A DNA stretch of 21,540 bases from Bacillota bacterium (GCA_023436515.1 JAEZIV010000387.1:1-21540), one strand, 5' to 3'; numbered from the stretch's first letter, positions 8,037 to 17,218 are shown. The notes: a model not told the origin generated them from the letters alone. Translations and numbers: made by a program.

Positions 8037-9335
8037 TTAGATATCCTGAAGCTTTTTATCAAGCCTTAGGTGCTTGAAGCCTTTTCTGTTATTTGCATAG
8101 TCATCCACAATCTGTCCATTACCAATCAGCATATATTTATAGCTCAAGAGTCCGTCCAACCCTACCGGTCCCCTTGCGTGAAGCTTACTTGTGCTAATTC
8201 CCACTTCAGCTCCAAAACCATACTTAAAGCCGTCACTAAATCTGGTGGAGGCATTCCAGAATACATTCCCCGAATCAACCAGATTCATGAACTTTAATGC
8301 CGTTTGCTTATCAGCGGTAACAATACTGTCTGTATGTCCGGAACCAAAGGTATTAATATGGTCGATTGCTGCAGCAGTATCAGCAACGATCTTTATTGAT
8401 ATAGTATAATCCAGATACTCGGTAGCCCAATCGGTCTCCGTTGCTGCTTTCACAGGAATTATAGCCTGTGTTTCGGCATCTCCGAAAATATCAACATTTT
8501 TTTTATCCAGTTCAGCCTTTAAAACAGGCAGGAACTCTGCAGCTACGGCCTTATTTACAAGTAAGGTTTCAGCTGCATTGCAAACTGCCACATACTGAGT
8601 CTTTGAATCAACAGTTATTCTGACTGCCATTTCCAGATCGGCAGCACTGTCCACATAAACATGACATATTCCATCAGCGTGTCCCATTACAGGTATTCTG
8701 GAATTATCCATAATATAACGTACAAATTCATTTGAGCCTCTAGGTATTATAAGGTCTATATATTGATCCATTTTGAGCATCTCATTAACATCATCACGGC
8801 TTTCCAGCAGCGTTATCCAGCCTGTGGGTAATCCTGCGGCTACTGAGGCTTCATTAATTACATCAGTTAAAATTCTATTGGTTTCCTTTGCTTCACTGCC
8901 ACCTTTAAGCAGTACACTATTACCGCTTTTCAGACACAGAGTTGATATTTGTACAAGGGCATCGGGCCTTGACTCAAATATTATGCCTATAACACCTATG
9001 GGACAAGTAACCTTGTATAGTTCAAGCCCATCGTCCAGCAGGGTGGAAAGCATGGTTTTCCCCACTGGCTCTTCCAGTGAAATAAGGCTTCTGATGCCCT
9101 CAACTACATCCATTAGCTTCTTCTCATCAAATTTCAATCTCTTCAACAAAGGTGCTGCCAGCTTTTCCTCTTCACTTCTCTTCAGGTCATTTGTGTTGGC
9201 AGCTATAATCTTCTCTTTATTTTTCAGCAGTGCATCAGCTATAGCTGACAATGCATTATTCTTGGCAGCACCATCAAGGTCAGCCATCCTTATGGACGCT
9301 TCGCTTGCAGTAATACAAACCTGTCTTATATCCAT
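8037..9335 (-). CDS. proA: Glutamate-5-semialdehyde dehydrogenase (gamma-glutamyl phosphate reductase)
   Basis: ProA reduces gamma-glutamyl phosphate to glutamate semialdehyde with NADPH, the second step of proline synthesis. The 432-residue protein has the family marks GVIGIIFESRPDA near residue 114, PRGSNEFVRYI near 198, and the catalytic cysteine Cys252 in YVAVCNAAETLL. The C-terminal block ARGPVGLDGLLSYKY is also typical. The ATG is preceded by GAGGAGG. ridA follows 26 bases downstream. The partner kinase gene proB, usually adjacent, is absent from both sides within this window. Upstream lies a 12-bp palindrome (9391-9402) but no recognisable T-box leader. Confidence 0.96.
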   Translation of the reverse strand: MDIRQVCITASEASIRMADLDGAAKNNALSAIADALLKNKEKIIAANTNDLKRSEEEKLAAPLLKRLKFDEKKLMDVVEGIRSLISLEEPVGKTMLSTLLDDGLELYKVTCPIGVIGIIFESRPDALVQISTLCLKSGNSVLLKGGSEAKETNRILTDVINEASVAAGLPTGWITLLESRDDVNEMLKMDQYIDLIIPRGSNEFVRYIMDNSRIPVMGHADGICHVYVDSAADLEMAVRITVDSKTQYVAVCNAAETLLVNKAVAAEFLPVLKAELDKKNVDIFGDAETQAIIPVKAATETDWATEYLDYTISIKIVADTAAAIDHINTFGSGHTDSIVTADKQTALKFMNLVDSGNVFWNASTRFSDGFKYGFGAEVGISTSKLHARGPVGLDGLLSYKYMLIGNGQIVDDYANNRKGFKHLRLDKKLQDI

Positions 9336-9390
9336 ACTAACCTCCTCATGGGAACTTCACTTTTGTACTACTATAGCATATTACTTAAGT

Positions 9391-9402
9391 ATAGTATACT
9401 AT
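9391..9402. promoter_or_regulatory. 12-bp palindrome upstream of proA
   Basis: ATAGTATACTAT is a perfect palindrome 56-67 bases upstream of the proA start. It includes a TATACT that could be a -10 box on the minus strand, although no well-spaced -35 is clear. It may be an operator or a by-product of overlapping AT-rich promoter boxes. Confidence 0.35.
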
Positions 9403-9448
9403 TAAAATGTAAAACTAAATCATTATATCAAATAGCAATTCTCCAAAA

Positions 9449-11017
<1,569 letters not shown>

Positions 11018-11042
11018 TCAATTACTATAGCCTTTACACTCT

Positions 11043-11070
11043 ATTATATTACATTTGCCTACAGTCTCAA
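11043..11070 (-). promoter_or_regulatory. Sigma-A promoter of glpK
   Basis: On the minus strand TTGAGA (11070-11065) is followed after 16 bases by a perfect TATAAT (11048-11043). The -35 box overlaps the stop codon of the upstream azlD gene, so glpK is probably transcribed independently of it. Confidence 0.65.
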
Positions 11071-11369
11071 AGCAGTAGTTCACAAACATATACTGCAAGG
11101 ATTGAGCAAAGGGCCACCTGGAGCAGTCCCCTCTCAAAGAATGCCATTATCGTGGCAATAGCCAACCCCACTACAGCAGAGGATAGATGACCTGTTGAAG
11201 TGAGAATGTCAGGAAAAATCATAGCACCTAAAACAGCATATGGAACATAACTAAGAAAAGCTGTCAGAAAGCGAGAGCGGATTTTATTTTTGAAAACAGC
11301 CAAAGGAAGTACTCTAGGTATGTATGTAACCAGTGCCATTAATAAAACTGCTGCTAAAACTTTATCCAT
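11067..11369 (-). CDS. azlD: AzlD family branched-chain amino-acid export subunit
   Basis: This 100-residue, four-span membrane protein is the small partner of AzlC. The family block TYIPRVLPL appears near residue 16, followed by LSYVPYAVLGAMIFPDIL, both typical of AzlD. In known cases the AzlCD pair exports branched-chain amino acids or analogues such as 4-azaleucine. The start overlaps the end of azlC by 8 bases, so translation is coupled, with GGGGAG 9 bases upstream as ribosome binding site. The glpK promoter begins inside its stop codon. Confidence 0.9.
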   Translation of the reverse strand: MDKVLAAVLLMALVTYIPRVLPLAVFKNKIRSRFLTAFLSYVPYAVLGAMIFPDILTSTGHLSSAVVGLAIATIMAFFERGLLQVALCSILAVYVCELLL

Positions 11370-12132
11370 CGACCTTTACTCCCCTTTCGGAATTTCCTTC
11401 TTCTACAGCATCCTCCATTGGAAAGCAGGCAGCGCCTAAGGTACAGGCTATAACCGTTGCTATTATAATTCTCCAGCCACCGGATATGTATGAAAAAATG
11501 GGTATCCACTTAATTAAAGTGCTGATTAGTATTGCCGACCCAGTAACAACAAGAGCGGCCTTCGATTTTTTCCCAGCCGGAATGACCAGAGCTATAAACA
11601 TCGAGTACAGAGCAATGCCCATTGAATTCTGGAGGTCGTCGGACAGAAGTGTGCAAATCACCGCTCCGGCTGCAGTTCCGGCTGCCCAGCCGATATAAGG
11701 AAATACCTCAAGTCCCATCATAAAAGAAAAGGATATTTCCCTTTTTTGCATTGCAGAAACTGTAAAGGTTTCGTCAGTCACACCAAAAGCCATTATCCAC
11801 CTCTTCAGGTTTGACATACCGGCAGTCAGCCTTTGAGATAAGGAAAGAGACATAAGCATGTATCTTATATTTATTACAAAGGTGGTAACTGCAATTTCCG
11901 GCAGCCCAGCACCTGCTAAAATAAGATTTGTTCCTGCAAACTGTCCAGCCGAGGTAAGATTAGTCATGGATATAAGAATTACAATCCATACCGGTATACC
12001 TCCTCTGACTGCCATCAGTCCAAAAGTAAAGGATACAGGAAAATACCCCAAAGCAATGGGAATACTAAGCCTGGATCCTTCAATAAAATCATTGAGTACA
12101 TTATTTTTGTTCTTTACTAAACCGGTTATCAT
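11362..12132 (-). CDS. azlC: AzlC family branched-chain amino-acid export permease
   Basis: This 256-residue integral membrane protein is the large subunit of an AzlCD exporter. The N-terminal block FIEGSRLSIPIALGYFPVSF, followed by FGLMAVRGG and SAGQFAG, and the middle stretch NIRYMLMSLSLSQ with FGVTDETF are characteristic of AzlC. Length is slightly above the usual 230-240. An in-frame stop lies two codons before the ATG, so no longer start is possible; the nearest ribosome binding site is GAGG about 11 bases away, which is weak. It follows the UPF0397 gene by 35 bases and is likely in the same operon, then overlaps azlD. Confidence 0.92.
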   Translation of the reverse strand: MITGLVKNKNNVLNDFIEGSRLSIPIALGYFPVSFTFGLMAVRGGIPVWIVILISMTNLTSAGQFAGTNLILAGAGLPEIAVTTFVINIRYMLMSLSLSQRLTAGMSNLKRWIMAFGVTDETFTVSAMQKREISFSFMMGLEVFPYIGWAAGTAAGAVICTLLSDDLQNSMGIALYSMFIALVIPAGKKSKAALVVTGSAILISTLIKWIPIFSYISGGWRIIIATVIACTLGAACFPMEDAVEEGNSERGVKVDG

Positions 12133-12167
12133 TTCTAGTGAGACCTCAATTAGTTGAATTAGTATTT

Positions 12168-12746
12168 CTATAGCATTAAATCTTCGTTTTTACGCCATCT
12201 GCTTCGTAAAATTTTTGAATATATAAACAAAACGAGAGAACCGATTACAAGCGTTACACCGCCATTCACCGCAAAGGCTGTGACGCCTTGAGTAAACACA
12301 ACATCTGCAGGCTCAGAATATATTACTATATCAAGAAGCGGTGCAACAAATATCCATGCAAGTGCATTTGCACAGAACTGGTTTATATTAAATTTAAGAG
12401 CAACCTTACTGGTAAATTTCTCATAATTAAGCTTGAAATTAACTACACCCGTAGCAAATCCATAGACAGTATCTGCAACAACCCAACTTAACCATATTCT
12501 CTCACTGAAAAGAGCATCTCCCAGCAGGTGTCCAGCCAAAGCAGTTATTGCCCCTGCCCAGGGACCGAAGGCAGCCCCGATAAATGCGATAACAGCTGCA
12601 TTACATTGAATATGCGTATTTGGTATAATGCCGGCTTGAAAGCCCAGCTTTGAAGAAATAACTATAAGAATTATTCCTATAACAATTGCCCATACAGTCT
12701 TTACTTGTATTCTACTTAAAATTTTCTTTATAACCTGCAAATTCAT
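12168..12746 (-). CDS. ECF transporter substrate-binding (S) subunit, UPF0397 family
   Basis: This 192-residue protein with five or six membrane spans matches the UPF0397 S-components of energy-coupling-factor importers, which databases label as riboflavin-type. Family blocks are GIIPNTHIQCNAAVIAF, then AAFGPWAGAITALAGHLLGD, and NALAWIFVAPLLDIVIYSEP followed by FTQGVTAFAVNG. I use ATG at 12746 because the in-frame GTG at 12755 sits inside the Shine-Dalgarno AGGTGGGAG. It needs an ECF ATPase pair and T subunit, which are not encoded here, so it may share a housekeeping module from elsewhere. It is followed by azlC and azlD. The vitamin substrate is inferred from the family and unproven. Confidence 0.88.
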   Translation of the reverse strand: MNLQVIKKILSRIQVKTVWAIVIGIILIVISSKLGFQAGIIPNTHIQCNAAVIAFIGAAFGPWAGAITALAGHLLGDALFSERIWLSWVVADTVYGFATGVVNFKLNYEKFTSKVALKFNINQFCANALAWIFVAPLLDIVIYSEPADVVFTQGVTAFAVNGGVTLVIGSLVLFIYSKILRSRWRKNEDLML

Positions 12747-12915
12747 AACTCCCACCTAAATGCTTAAAAAAAGCCCGCGAGCATTAAATACAAGCACTTA
12801 ACTTGTCACTTAATTGTTTGGGCAATTTAGTAAAACTAAGTACCATCAATACCTATTTTCTCCACTAAAGAGTCAATTGAGTATGCCTCTGCCTATTCCC
12901 CCCCAAACCGCTTTG
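12747..12915 (-). other. Leader region of the UPF0397-azlCD operon
   Basis: This 169-base gap carries small inverted repeats on the minus strand: TTAGT/ACTAA flanked by GGTA/TGCC (about 12817-12842), ACAAG/CTTGT (about 12791-12807), and AATGCT/AGCATT just before the ribosome binding site. TTGACT (about 12872-12877) is a possible -35 but has no good -10 at 17 bases. I do not recognise an FMN, TPP or preQ1 riboswitch. A run of seven C lies at 12898-12904. Confidence 0.35.
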
Positions 12916-13617
12916 CTATTCCCTGCGCCTTACACCTGCTGAGGTTAACCTGTCAGCCAGTCTTGATAGTGGCAGGCTTTGCAGATATACAATGCCCGGG
13001 CCTGTCAGCTTGGCCAAGAACAAGCCCTCTCCGCCGAACAATGCATTTTTGAAGCCACCTACAAACTGAATATCGTAATCCACGCTGGGTGAAAAGGCAA
13101 CCAGACAGCCCGTATCAACCTTAAGTGTTTCCCCGGGAAGAAGATTCTTCTGTATTATAGTGCCTCCCGAATGTACAAATGCAAGTCCATTACCTACAAG
13201 TCTTTGCAGAATAAAGCCTTCACCGCCAAAGAAACCGGCACCGAGTTTTCTGGTAAAGGCTACTTCAATATCTACTCCGTTAGCTGCACAAAGGAAAGCA
13301 TCCTTCTGGCAGAAGAAATTTCCTCCAACGGCAGCCAAATCAATGGGAATAATTTTTCCGGGATATGGTGCTGAAAATGCAATATGCTTTTTTGTTGAGC
13401 TGGTATTGTAAAAGGTTGTAATGAAAAAGCTTTCCCCTGTAAGCATTCTTTTGAAGCCTTTAAATGCGCCGCCATCAGTAGATGTTTGCATCTGAATACC
13501 GTCTTCCATGTACATCATGGCGCCTGCTTCAGCCCGGACACCTTCACTCGGATCAAGCTCCACTTCTACAAGCTGCATATCATCCCCGTGGATTTTGTAA
13601 TCAATCACATCTGCCAT
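12916..13617 (-). CDS. AIM24/TIGR00266 family protein
   Basis: This 233-residue protein belongs to the AIM24 (DUF124) family of beta-rich proteins with a TRAP-like fold. Their bacterial function is unknown; a yeast mitochondrial homologue helps organise the inner membrane. Diagnostic blocks are [25 protein letters not shown] at residues 18-42, with AEAGAMMYM as the core, [18 protein letters not shown] near 53-70, and the glycine-rich repeats [10 protein letters not shown] and [12 protein letters not shown]. No signal peptide or membrane span is seen. AGGGGG precedes the ATG by about 8 bases. A perfect 16-bp palindrome lies at the expected transcription start. It looks monocistronic. Confidence 0.9.
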   Translation of the reverse strand: MADVIDYKIHGDDMQLVEVELDPSEGVRAEAGAMMYMEDGIQMQTSTDGGAFKGFKRMLTGESFFITTFYNTSSTKKHIAFSAPYPGKIIPIDLAAVGGNFFCQKDAFLCAANGVDIEVAFTRKLGAGFFGGEGFILQRLVGNGLAFVHSGGTIIQKNLLPGETLKVDTGCLVAFSPSVDYDIQFVGGFKNALFGGEGLFLAKLTGPGIVYLQSLPLSRLADRLTSAGVRRRE

Positions 13618-13639
13618 AAGCTACCCCCTGTTTTCATTG

Positions 13640-13666
13640 TAACGCTAAAGCGTTATCAACATTATA
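13640..13666 (-). promoter_or_regulatory. -10 box and palindromic operator of the AIM24 gene
   Basis: A perfect TATAAT on the minus strand (13666-13661) is followed at once by TAACGCTAAAGCGTTA (13640-13655), a perfect 7-2-7 palindrome covering the expected transcription start. The -35 is poor. This arrangement suggests a repressor site; the same sequence could also form a hairpin at the mRNA 5' end. Confidence 0.5.
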
Positions 13667-13723
13667 TAATATCTATTTCCAGAAAAACAGTATTTTTGGA
13701 ATTTTATAGCTTTAGGTCTGCGT

Positions 13724-14749
13724 TCACGAACTCTTACCCGCTCCTTTAATCCACGTTTTATAGGGCTCAGCGTATTTAGCCGCAAGTTTTATTGCCTCCA
13801 CCATACTTATTTCGCTGGCTAGTCCTTTACCTGCTATGTCATATGCTGTTCCATGATCCACCGAGGTACGTAAAAATGGCAAACCAAGTGTAATTGCAAT
13901 TGTACGTTCAAAATCCAATGTTTTTGTGGCAATATGCCCCTGATCGTGATAAAGGGAGAGCACTGAATTATAGTTGCCTCTCAAAGCTAAATGAAAGACC
14001 GAGTCTGCACCGATTGGGCCTTCAACTCTGAAGCCAAGCTTTTTTGCCTTCTCAACAGCAGGAGCGATCTGCTCCATGTCCTCTTTACCGAAAAGACCAT
14101 TATCACCGCTGTGAGGGTTAAGCCCTGCCACTGCCATAGTTCCCGTTGTGACACCCAGGCTTTCCAGAGCTTCTGAGCATCTTATTACATAGTCTATTAT
14201 TCTGCTCTCTGTGACCATTTCACAGGCTTTCTTAAGGGAAACATGCCTGGTAAGGAAGAAAACCCTCATACCCCTGACCTCAAACATTGTTAAGGGATCC
14301 AGGGTATTTGTGAGCCCCGCAAGCATCTCGGTGTGACCTATAAAATCAACTCCCGCCGCCTTTAATGCAGGTTTGTTAACAGGGGTGGTTGCAATAGCAG
14401 CAAGTTCCCCAATCTTTGCCATATCCACCGCTCTTTTGATATATTCAAAGGCAGCAACACCGTTTTGTACTTGAACAGTACCAGGCTTTAACTCTTTAAG
14501 GGATATATTTTTCAGATCTATTATATCAATTTTCCCAGGTAAATATTTGCCTTCACCACTGCTGTTTATTACGTTTATCTCAATTTCAAGCCTACATAAA
14601 GTAGCCGCATTTCTGATAACCTCCGCGTCTCCTATCACTAACGGCTTGCATATTTCCTGAAGCTCACTGCCGGCTAGTGCCTTGACCACGATTTCAGGTC
14701 CTATTCCAGCGGCGTCACCCATTGGAATCCCTATATAAGGTTTGTTCAT
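13724..14749 (-). CDS. PdxA family 4-phospho-hydroxyacid dehydrogenase (PdxA or PdxA2 type)
   Basis: PdxA oxidises 4-phosphohydroxy-L-threonine in DXP-dependent vitamin B6 synthesis; PdxA2 relatives act on 4-phospho-threonate or -erythronate. The 341-residue protein starts [19 protein letters not shown]. Metal-ligand histidines fit His169 (TRHVSL), His213 (NPHSGD) and His268 (HDQG), and His139 lies in FIGHTEML. The C-terminal half reads [22 protein letters not shown] start at ATG 14749 because GGAGG lies 6 bases upstream; the longer ORF from 14803 starts upstream of the predicted transcription start. The PdxA2-like version HDQGHI, the Firmicute host and lack of pdxJ here favour the 4-carbon acid sugar role. 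No DUF1537 kinase is adjacent. Confidence 0.9.
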   Translation of the reverse strand: MNKPYIGIPMGDAAGIGPEIVVKALAGSELQEICKPLVIGDAEVIRNAATLCRLEIEINVINSSGEGKYLPGKIDIIDLKNISLKELKPGTVQVQNGVAAFEYIKRAVDMAKIGELAAIATTPVNKPALKAAGVDFIGHTEMLAGLTNTLDPLTMFEVRGMRVFFLTRHVSLKKACEMVTESRIIDYVIRCSEALESLGVTTGTMAVAGLNPHSGDNGLFGKEDMEQIAPAVEKAKKLGFRVEGPIGADSVFHLALRGNYNSVLSLYHDQGHIATKTLDFERTIAITLGLPFLRTSVDHGTAYDIAGKGLASEISMVEAIKLAAKYAEPYKTWIKGAGKSS

Positions 14750-14784
14750 AATCAGCCTCCAGCTTAGTTGATAATTCACATGTA

Positions 14785-14814
14785 ATTGTATCATATTTAG
14801 CAAATATTACTCAA
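14785..14814 (-). promoter_or_regulatory. Sigma-A promoter of the pdxA-like gene
   Basis: On the minus strand TTGAGT (14814-14809), an 18-base spacer and TACAAT (14790-14785) form a reasonable promoter. Transcription would start near 14778, supporting the ATG at 14749. Confidence 0.55.
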
Positions 14815-14916
14815 CCATACCCATTAGCTGTCTTTCCTTTTTACCTCACGTGACAGGTCTGCCAACCTACAAAGCCTACCGGGTTTTTATGATAGACGCG
14901 GAATATGCTCCAGCCT

Positions 14917-15654
14917 TTACTTTTTGACCACTGCCCTTCTGATAAGAAGAAAACTCAAAGCGGCGGCAAGAGTAGCCAGCACAAGCAGGGATAGAACTCC
15001 GATATAGGGATTAATACTTTCTCCTAATCCTGCCAAAGCTCTAGAAATATCTACAATTCTTTGAGTTATTCTCCCTCCTGTAACAGTCTCTTCAATGATT
15101 GGGTACACCACAGCAATTAATACAGGGATAGTAACCGATACAATTATTTTAAGACTCTTTGTCATTTTATAGTACAGACTGGTAATAAAGTATCCTCCAA
15201 GAAAAGCAGCAAGATTTACTGTAAAGCTCCAGCAGATGTTTGCTAATATTACCAAAGGCCCTAAGGTCTGTTCCGCCCAAGCACCGTATATCTGCTTGAA
15301 AGCAGATCTGAAATCGGTAAACATTGCAATTATGCTTGTATAGGTGGTATCAAAGAACGCCATAAAGCCGCAAAGGATACCTGCTGCTATAAGTATACCC
15401 TTAAACTGGAGCCTTCTAGGCATGCTGTTTGTAGATAGAAACAAAAAGTTCTGCTTAAAGGAATTTAACCCTACAATAAAGATAAAGACTGCGGTAGCAA
15501 AGTCCCCGCCCCCTGTAAAACCGTTTCCTTCATTAACCGATATGGCAACCAGCATGTTTACCGATATAATCAATAACGCCATAACAACATAAAAAACTAT
15601 TACGCTTTTTGCCAGATCATGAATATAATATTTAACAATAGACTTCAATCTCAT
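14917..15654 (-). CDS. ABC-2-like membrane protein of a YtrA-type ABC module
   Basis: This protein of 245 residues has about six hydrophobic spans: a first near VFYVVMALLIISVNMLVAI, others around VFIFIVGL, LIAAGILCGFMAFF, a long pair VILANICWSFTVNLAAFLG, then IIVSVTIPVLIAVVYPII and a last span before RRAVVKK. It is the likely membrane half of the ABC system whose ATPase precedes it. Sequence is not close to a named exporter, so the substrate is unknown. I use ATG 15654, since GGGAG lies 5 bases upstream; the in-frame ATG at 15666 has no ribosome binding site. A GC-rich 17-bp palindrome lies just upstream in the 111-base gap. Confidence 0.82.
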   Translation of the reverse strand: MRLKSIVKYYIHDLAKSVIVFYVVMALLIISVNMLVAISVNEGNGFTGGGDFATAVFIFIVGLNSFKQNFLFLSTNSMPRRLQFKGILIAAGILCGFMAFFDTTYTSIIAMFTDFRSAFKQIYGAWAEQTLGPLVILANICWSFTVNLAAFLGGYFITSLYYKMTKSLKIIVSVTIPVLIAVVYPIIEETVTGGRITQRIVDISRALAGLGESINPYIGVLSLLVLATLAAALSFLLIRRAVVKK

Positions 15655-15667
15655 ATTATCTCCCATC

Positions 15668-15684
15668 TACGCGCATGGCGCGTA
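15668..15684. promoter_or_regulatory. GC-rich 17-bp palindrome before the ABC membrane gene
   Basis: TACGCGCATGGCGCGTA is a perfect 7-3-7 inverted repeat ending 14 bases before the chosen start codon. It could fold as a tight triloop hairpin next to the Shine-Dalgarno, or be a DNA operator. Its GCGC content stands out against the AT-rich spacer. Confidence 0.5.
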
Positions 15685-15777
15685 CACAAATAGTAATGCA
15701 AACACACAAGGTGTCTCTTCTCTGGGTGAAAAGCACGATGACCAACCAGATGTATTTTTCACACAGTTTCACCATCC

Positions 15778-16626
15778 TTAATTAGTAATCCTAATAAACA
15801 GCTTTTGAAGGTCAAGAGCAGATATTTCAAGTCCGCTAGGTACCTTGTTTCTGTCAAGCCTTTCCATAATATATGCTGTTTTCAAGCCCCCAAGAGATTC
15901 GGTGCCAAGCACATTTTTACCATTAATAAAAGCATCTACTGCAGCGGCTGTACCCGATACAGCATATCCCTTTGACAGAAGACTCTCAACAGCTTCCTGC
16001 ATTATAAGTTTTCCATCCTTGATTATTATTACCTCCTCAATTATATCGGCTGCCTCTTCTATAAGGTGTGTAGATATTACAATAGTTCTTGGTCTTTCTC
16101 CATAAGATTTTAGCAGTTCCCTGTAGAATATATCCCTGTGATTTGCATCTAGCCCTAAAACAGGTTCATCCAATAAGACTATAGGTGCGTTTGTTGCTAA
16201 GGATACTACGATTTTGAATATTGACTGATAGCCTGTTGATAAGGCTTTGATTTTTTTACCCGGCTTTAGGTCGAAAATCTTGCACAGAGAGAGCGCATAA
16301 GCTTTATCAAATTCGGGGTAAAACTCTCCGGTCCACTTCAACGCTTTCTCCACCGTCATTCCTTCAGGATAGAAGTTTGCTTCTGTCATAAAATACATCT
16401 TTGACAGTGCATTTTCATTTTCCACAACGCTCTGACCATCCAAAAGAATTTCACCTTCAGTGGGAAAACTTCTGTTTGTCATAAGGTTGAGGAGTGTTGT
16501 CTTACCCGCACCGTTTCTTCCCAGCAGTCCATATATTTTGTTTGGCTCAAGAGTCAGTGAAATATTATCCAATGCTGTAAAGCTTCCAAATTTCTTTGTT
16601 ATATTTCTTATTTCAACTCCACTCAT
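15778..16626 (-). CDS. ABC transporter ATP-binding protein (YtrB-like)
   Basis: This 282-residue ATPase has Walker A GLLGRNGAGKTT near residues 34-45, a Q-loop-region stretch MTEANFYPEGMTVEKAL, a signature LSTGYQS that departs from LSGGQ, and Walker B IVLLDEPVLGLD. The TGY-type signature is common in ATPases of GntR/YtrA-controlled ABC modules such as Bacillus YtrB. The C-terminal 70 residues after the H-loop (ISTHLIEEA) form an accessory domain. The ATG overlaps the regulator stop as ATGA, with AGAGGG upstream, so translation is coupled. It should energise the membrane protein downstream. Export of a peptide or antibiotic is typical of relatives and only inferred here. Confidence 0.93.
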   Translation of the reverse strand: MSGVEIRNITKKFGSFTALDNISLTLEPNKIYGLLGRNGAGKTTLLNLMTNRSFPTEGEILLDGQSVVENENALSKMYFMTEANFYPEGMTVEKALKWTGEFYPEFDKAYALSLCKIFDLKPGKKIKALSTGYQSIFKIVVSLATNAPIVLLDEPVLGLDANHRDIFYRELLKSYGERPRTIVISTHLIEEAADIIEEVIIIKDGKLIMQEAVESLLSKGYAVSGTAAAVDAFINGKNVLGTESLGGLKTAYIMERLDRNKVPSGLEISALDLQKLFIRITN

Positions 16627-16991
16627 TTATCAAACCCTCTTTCCAACATTTTTAGTATATCTTCCTTTGTAATTGATAATTTCCTTGCTTCTGTAACAAG
16701 AGAAATTATATAAGCTTCAAAAAAAGTTTCCTTTCTTTTATCCTGTATTTTCTCCAAAGCTCCTGTAGCAACAAACATACCCAATCCCCTTTTCTTATAA
16801 ATTATTCCATCGTCAACCAGTCTGTTTATACCCTTGAGAGCTGTAGCCGGATTAATCTTGTAGCCGACAGAAATCTCAGTGGTTGAGGGTATCTGCGCTT
16901 CCTCCTCATATGCTCCTGACAGAACTGCATCTTCTATTTCCTCTGCCAATTGAAGGTATATAGGCTTTTCAGAATCAAAATTAAGGTTCAA
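16623..16991 (-). CDS. GntR family transcriptional regulator, YtrA subfamily
   Basis: This short regulator of 122 residues has a winged helix (residues about 10-75: PIYLQLAEEIEDAVLSG, then IPSTTEISVGYKINPATALKGINRL) and a small helical dimer tail, the YtrA pattern without a large ligand domain. I place the start at TTG 16991-16989, because AAGGTGG lies just before it and the protein then aligns with the usual YtrA N-terminus; an ATG at 17042 gives 139 residues but has no ribosome binding site. It is first in the operon and overlaps the ATPase by 4 bases. It probably represses its own operon through the palindrome at 17055-17076. Inducer unknown; cell-wall antibiotics are typical for relatives. 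Confidence 0.9.
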   Translation of the reverse strand: MNLNFDSEKPIYLQLAEEIEDAVLSGAYEEEAQIPSTTEISVGYKINPATALKGINRLVDDGIIYKKRGLGMFVATGALEKIQDKRKETFFEAYIISLVTEARKLSITKEDILKMLERGFDK

Positions 16992-17054
16992 TGTATCACC
17001 ACCTTGAATAAAATCAAATTTGTTTATCTTGTTATTTACCATCTTAGTAAGTTG

Positions 17055-17104
17055 GTTAGTTACTTATATAACTAACTATATCACCAGTTAAGTAACAATG
17101 TCAA
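17055..17104 (-). promoter_or_regulatory. Promoter and GntR operator of the YtrA-type operon
   Basis: On the minus strand a consensus TTGACA (17104-17099) is followed after 18 bases by TATAGT (17080-17075). Overlapping the -10 and the transcription start is the perfect inverted repeat GTTAGTTA (17055-17062), 6 bases, TAACTAAC (17069-17076). It fits the general GntR form GT-TA-AC. A further partial copy, GTTAAGTAAC, lies at 17087-17096. Confidence 0.7.
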
Positions 17105-17185
17105 CAGTTTTTACAAAAAATTATTCTCTTATGGTTAATAGCGCTTAATCTATGGATTTGACAAAACAGCCTAAATCCCTTAATG

Positions 17186-17191
17186 TATAAT
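17186..17191 (+). promoter_or_regulatory. Candidate -10 box of the tetR gene
   Basis: A perfect TATAAT lies 28 bases before the ATG. TTGACA at 17158-17163 is 22 bases upstream, too far for normal sigma-A spacing, so the pair is either suboptimal and regulated or only the -10 is used. Confidence 0.4.
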
Positions 17192-17218
17192 CAAGATCCC
17201 ATTTAGGAGAGCTGACAT

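Noticed and set aside
8773..9405. 210-codon open frame on the plus strand opposite proA
   Set aside because: It is the antisense shadow of a clearly conserved gene, is Ser-rich low-complexity in translation, and has no ribosome binding site of note.
9336..9448. T-box leader controlling proA
   Set aside because: The gap is only 113 bases with no T-box sequence or terminator hairpin.
11858..12157. 99-codon plus-strand ORF opposite azlC
   Set aside because: Shadow of a conserved membrane protein gene; no independent coding signal.
12747..12915. FMN riboswitch before the riboflavin-type S-component
   Set aside because: The conserved RFN core elements are not visible; only small unrelated hairpins are found.
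14750..14803. 18-residue N-terminal extension of the PdxA-family protein
   Set aside because: It begins upstream of the predicted transcription start, lacks a ribosome binding site, and family alignment begins at [12 protein letters not shown].
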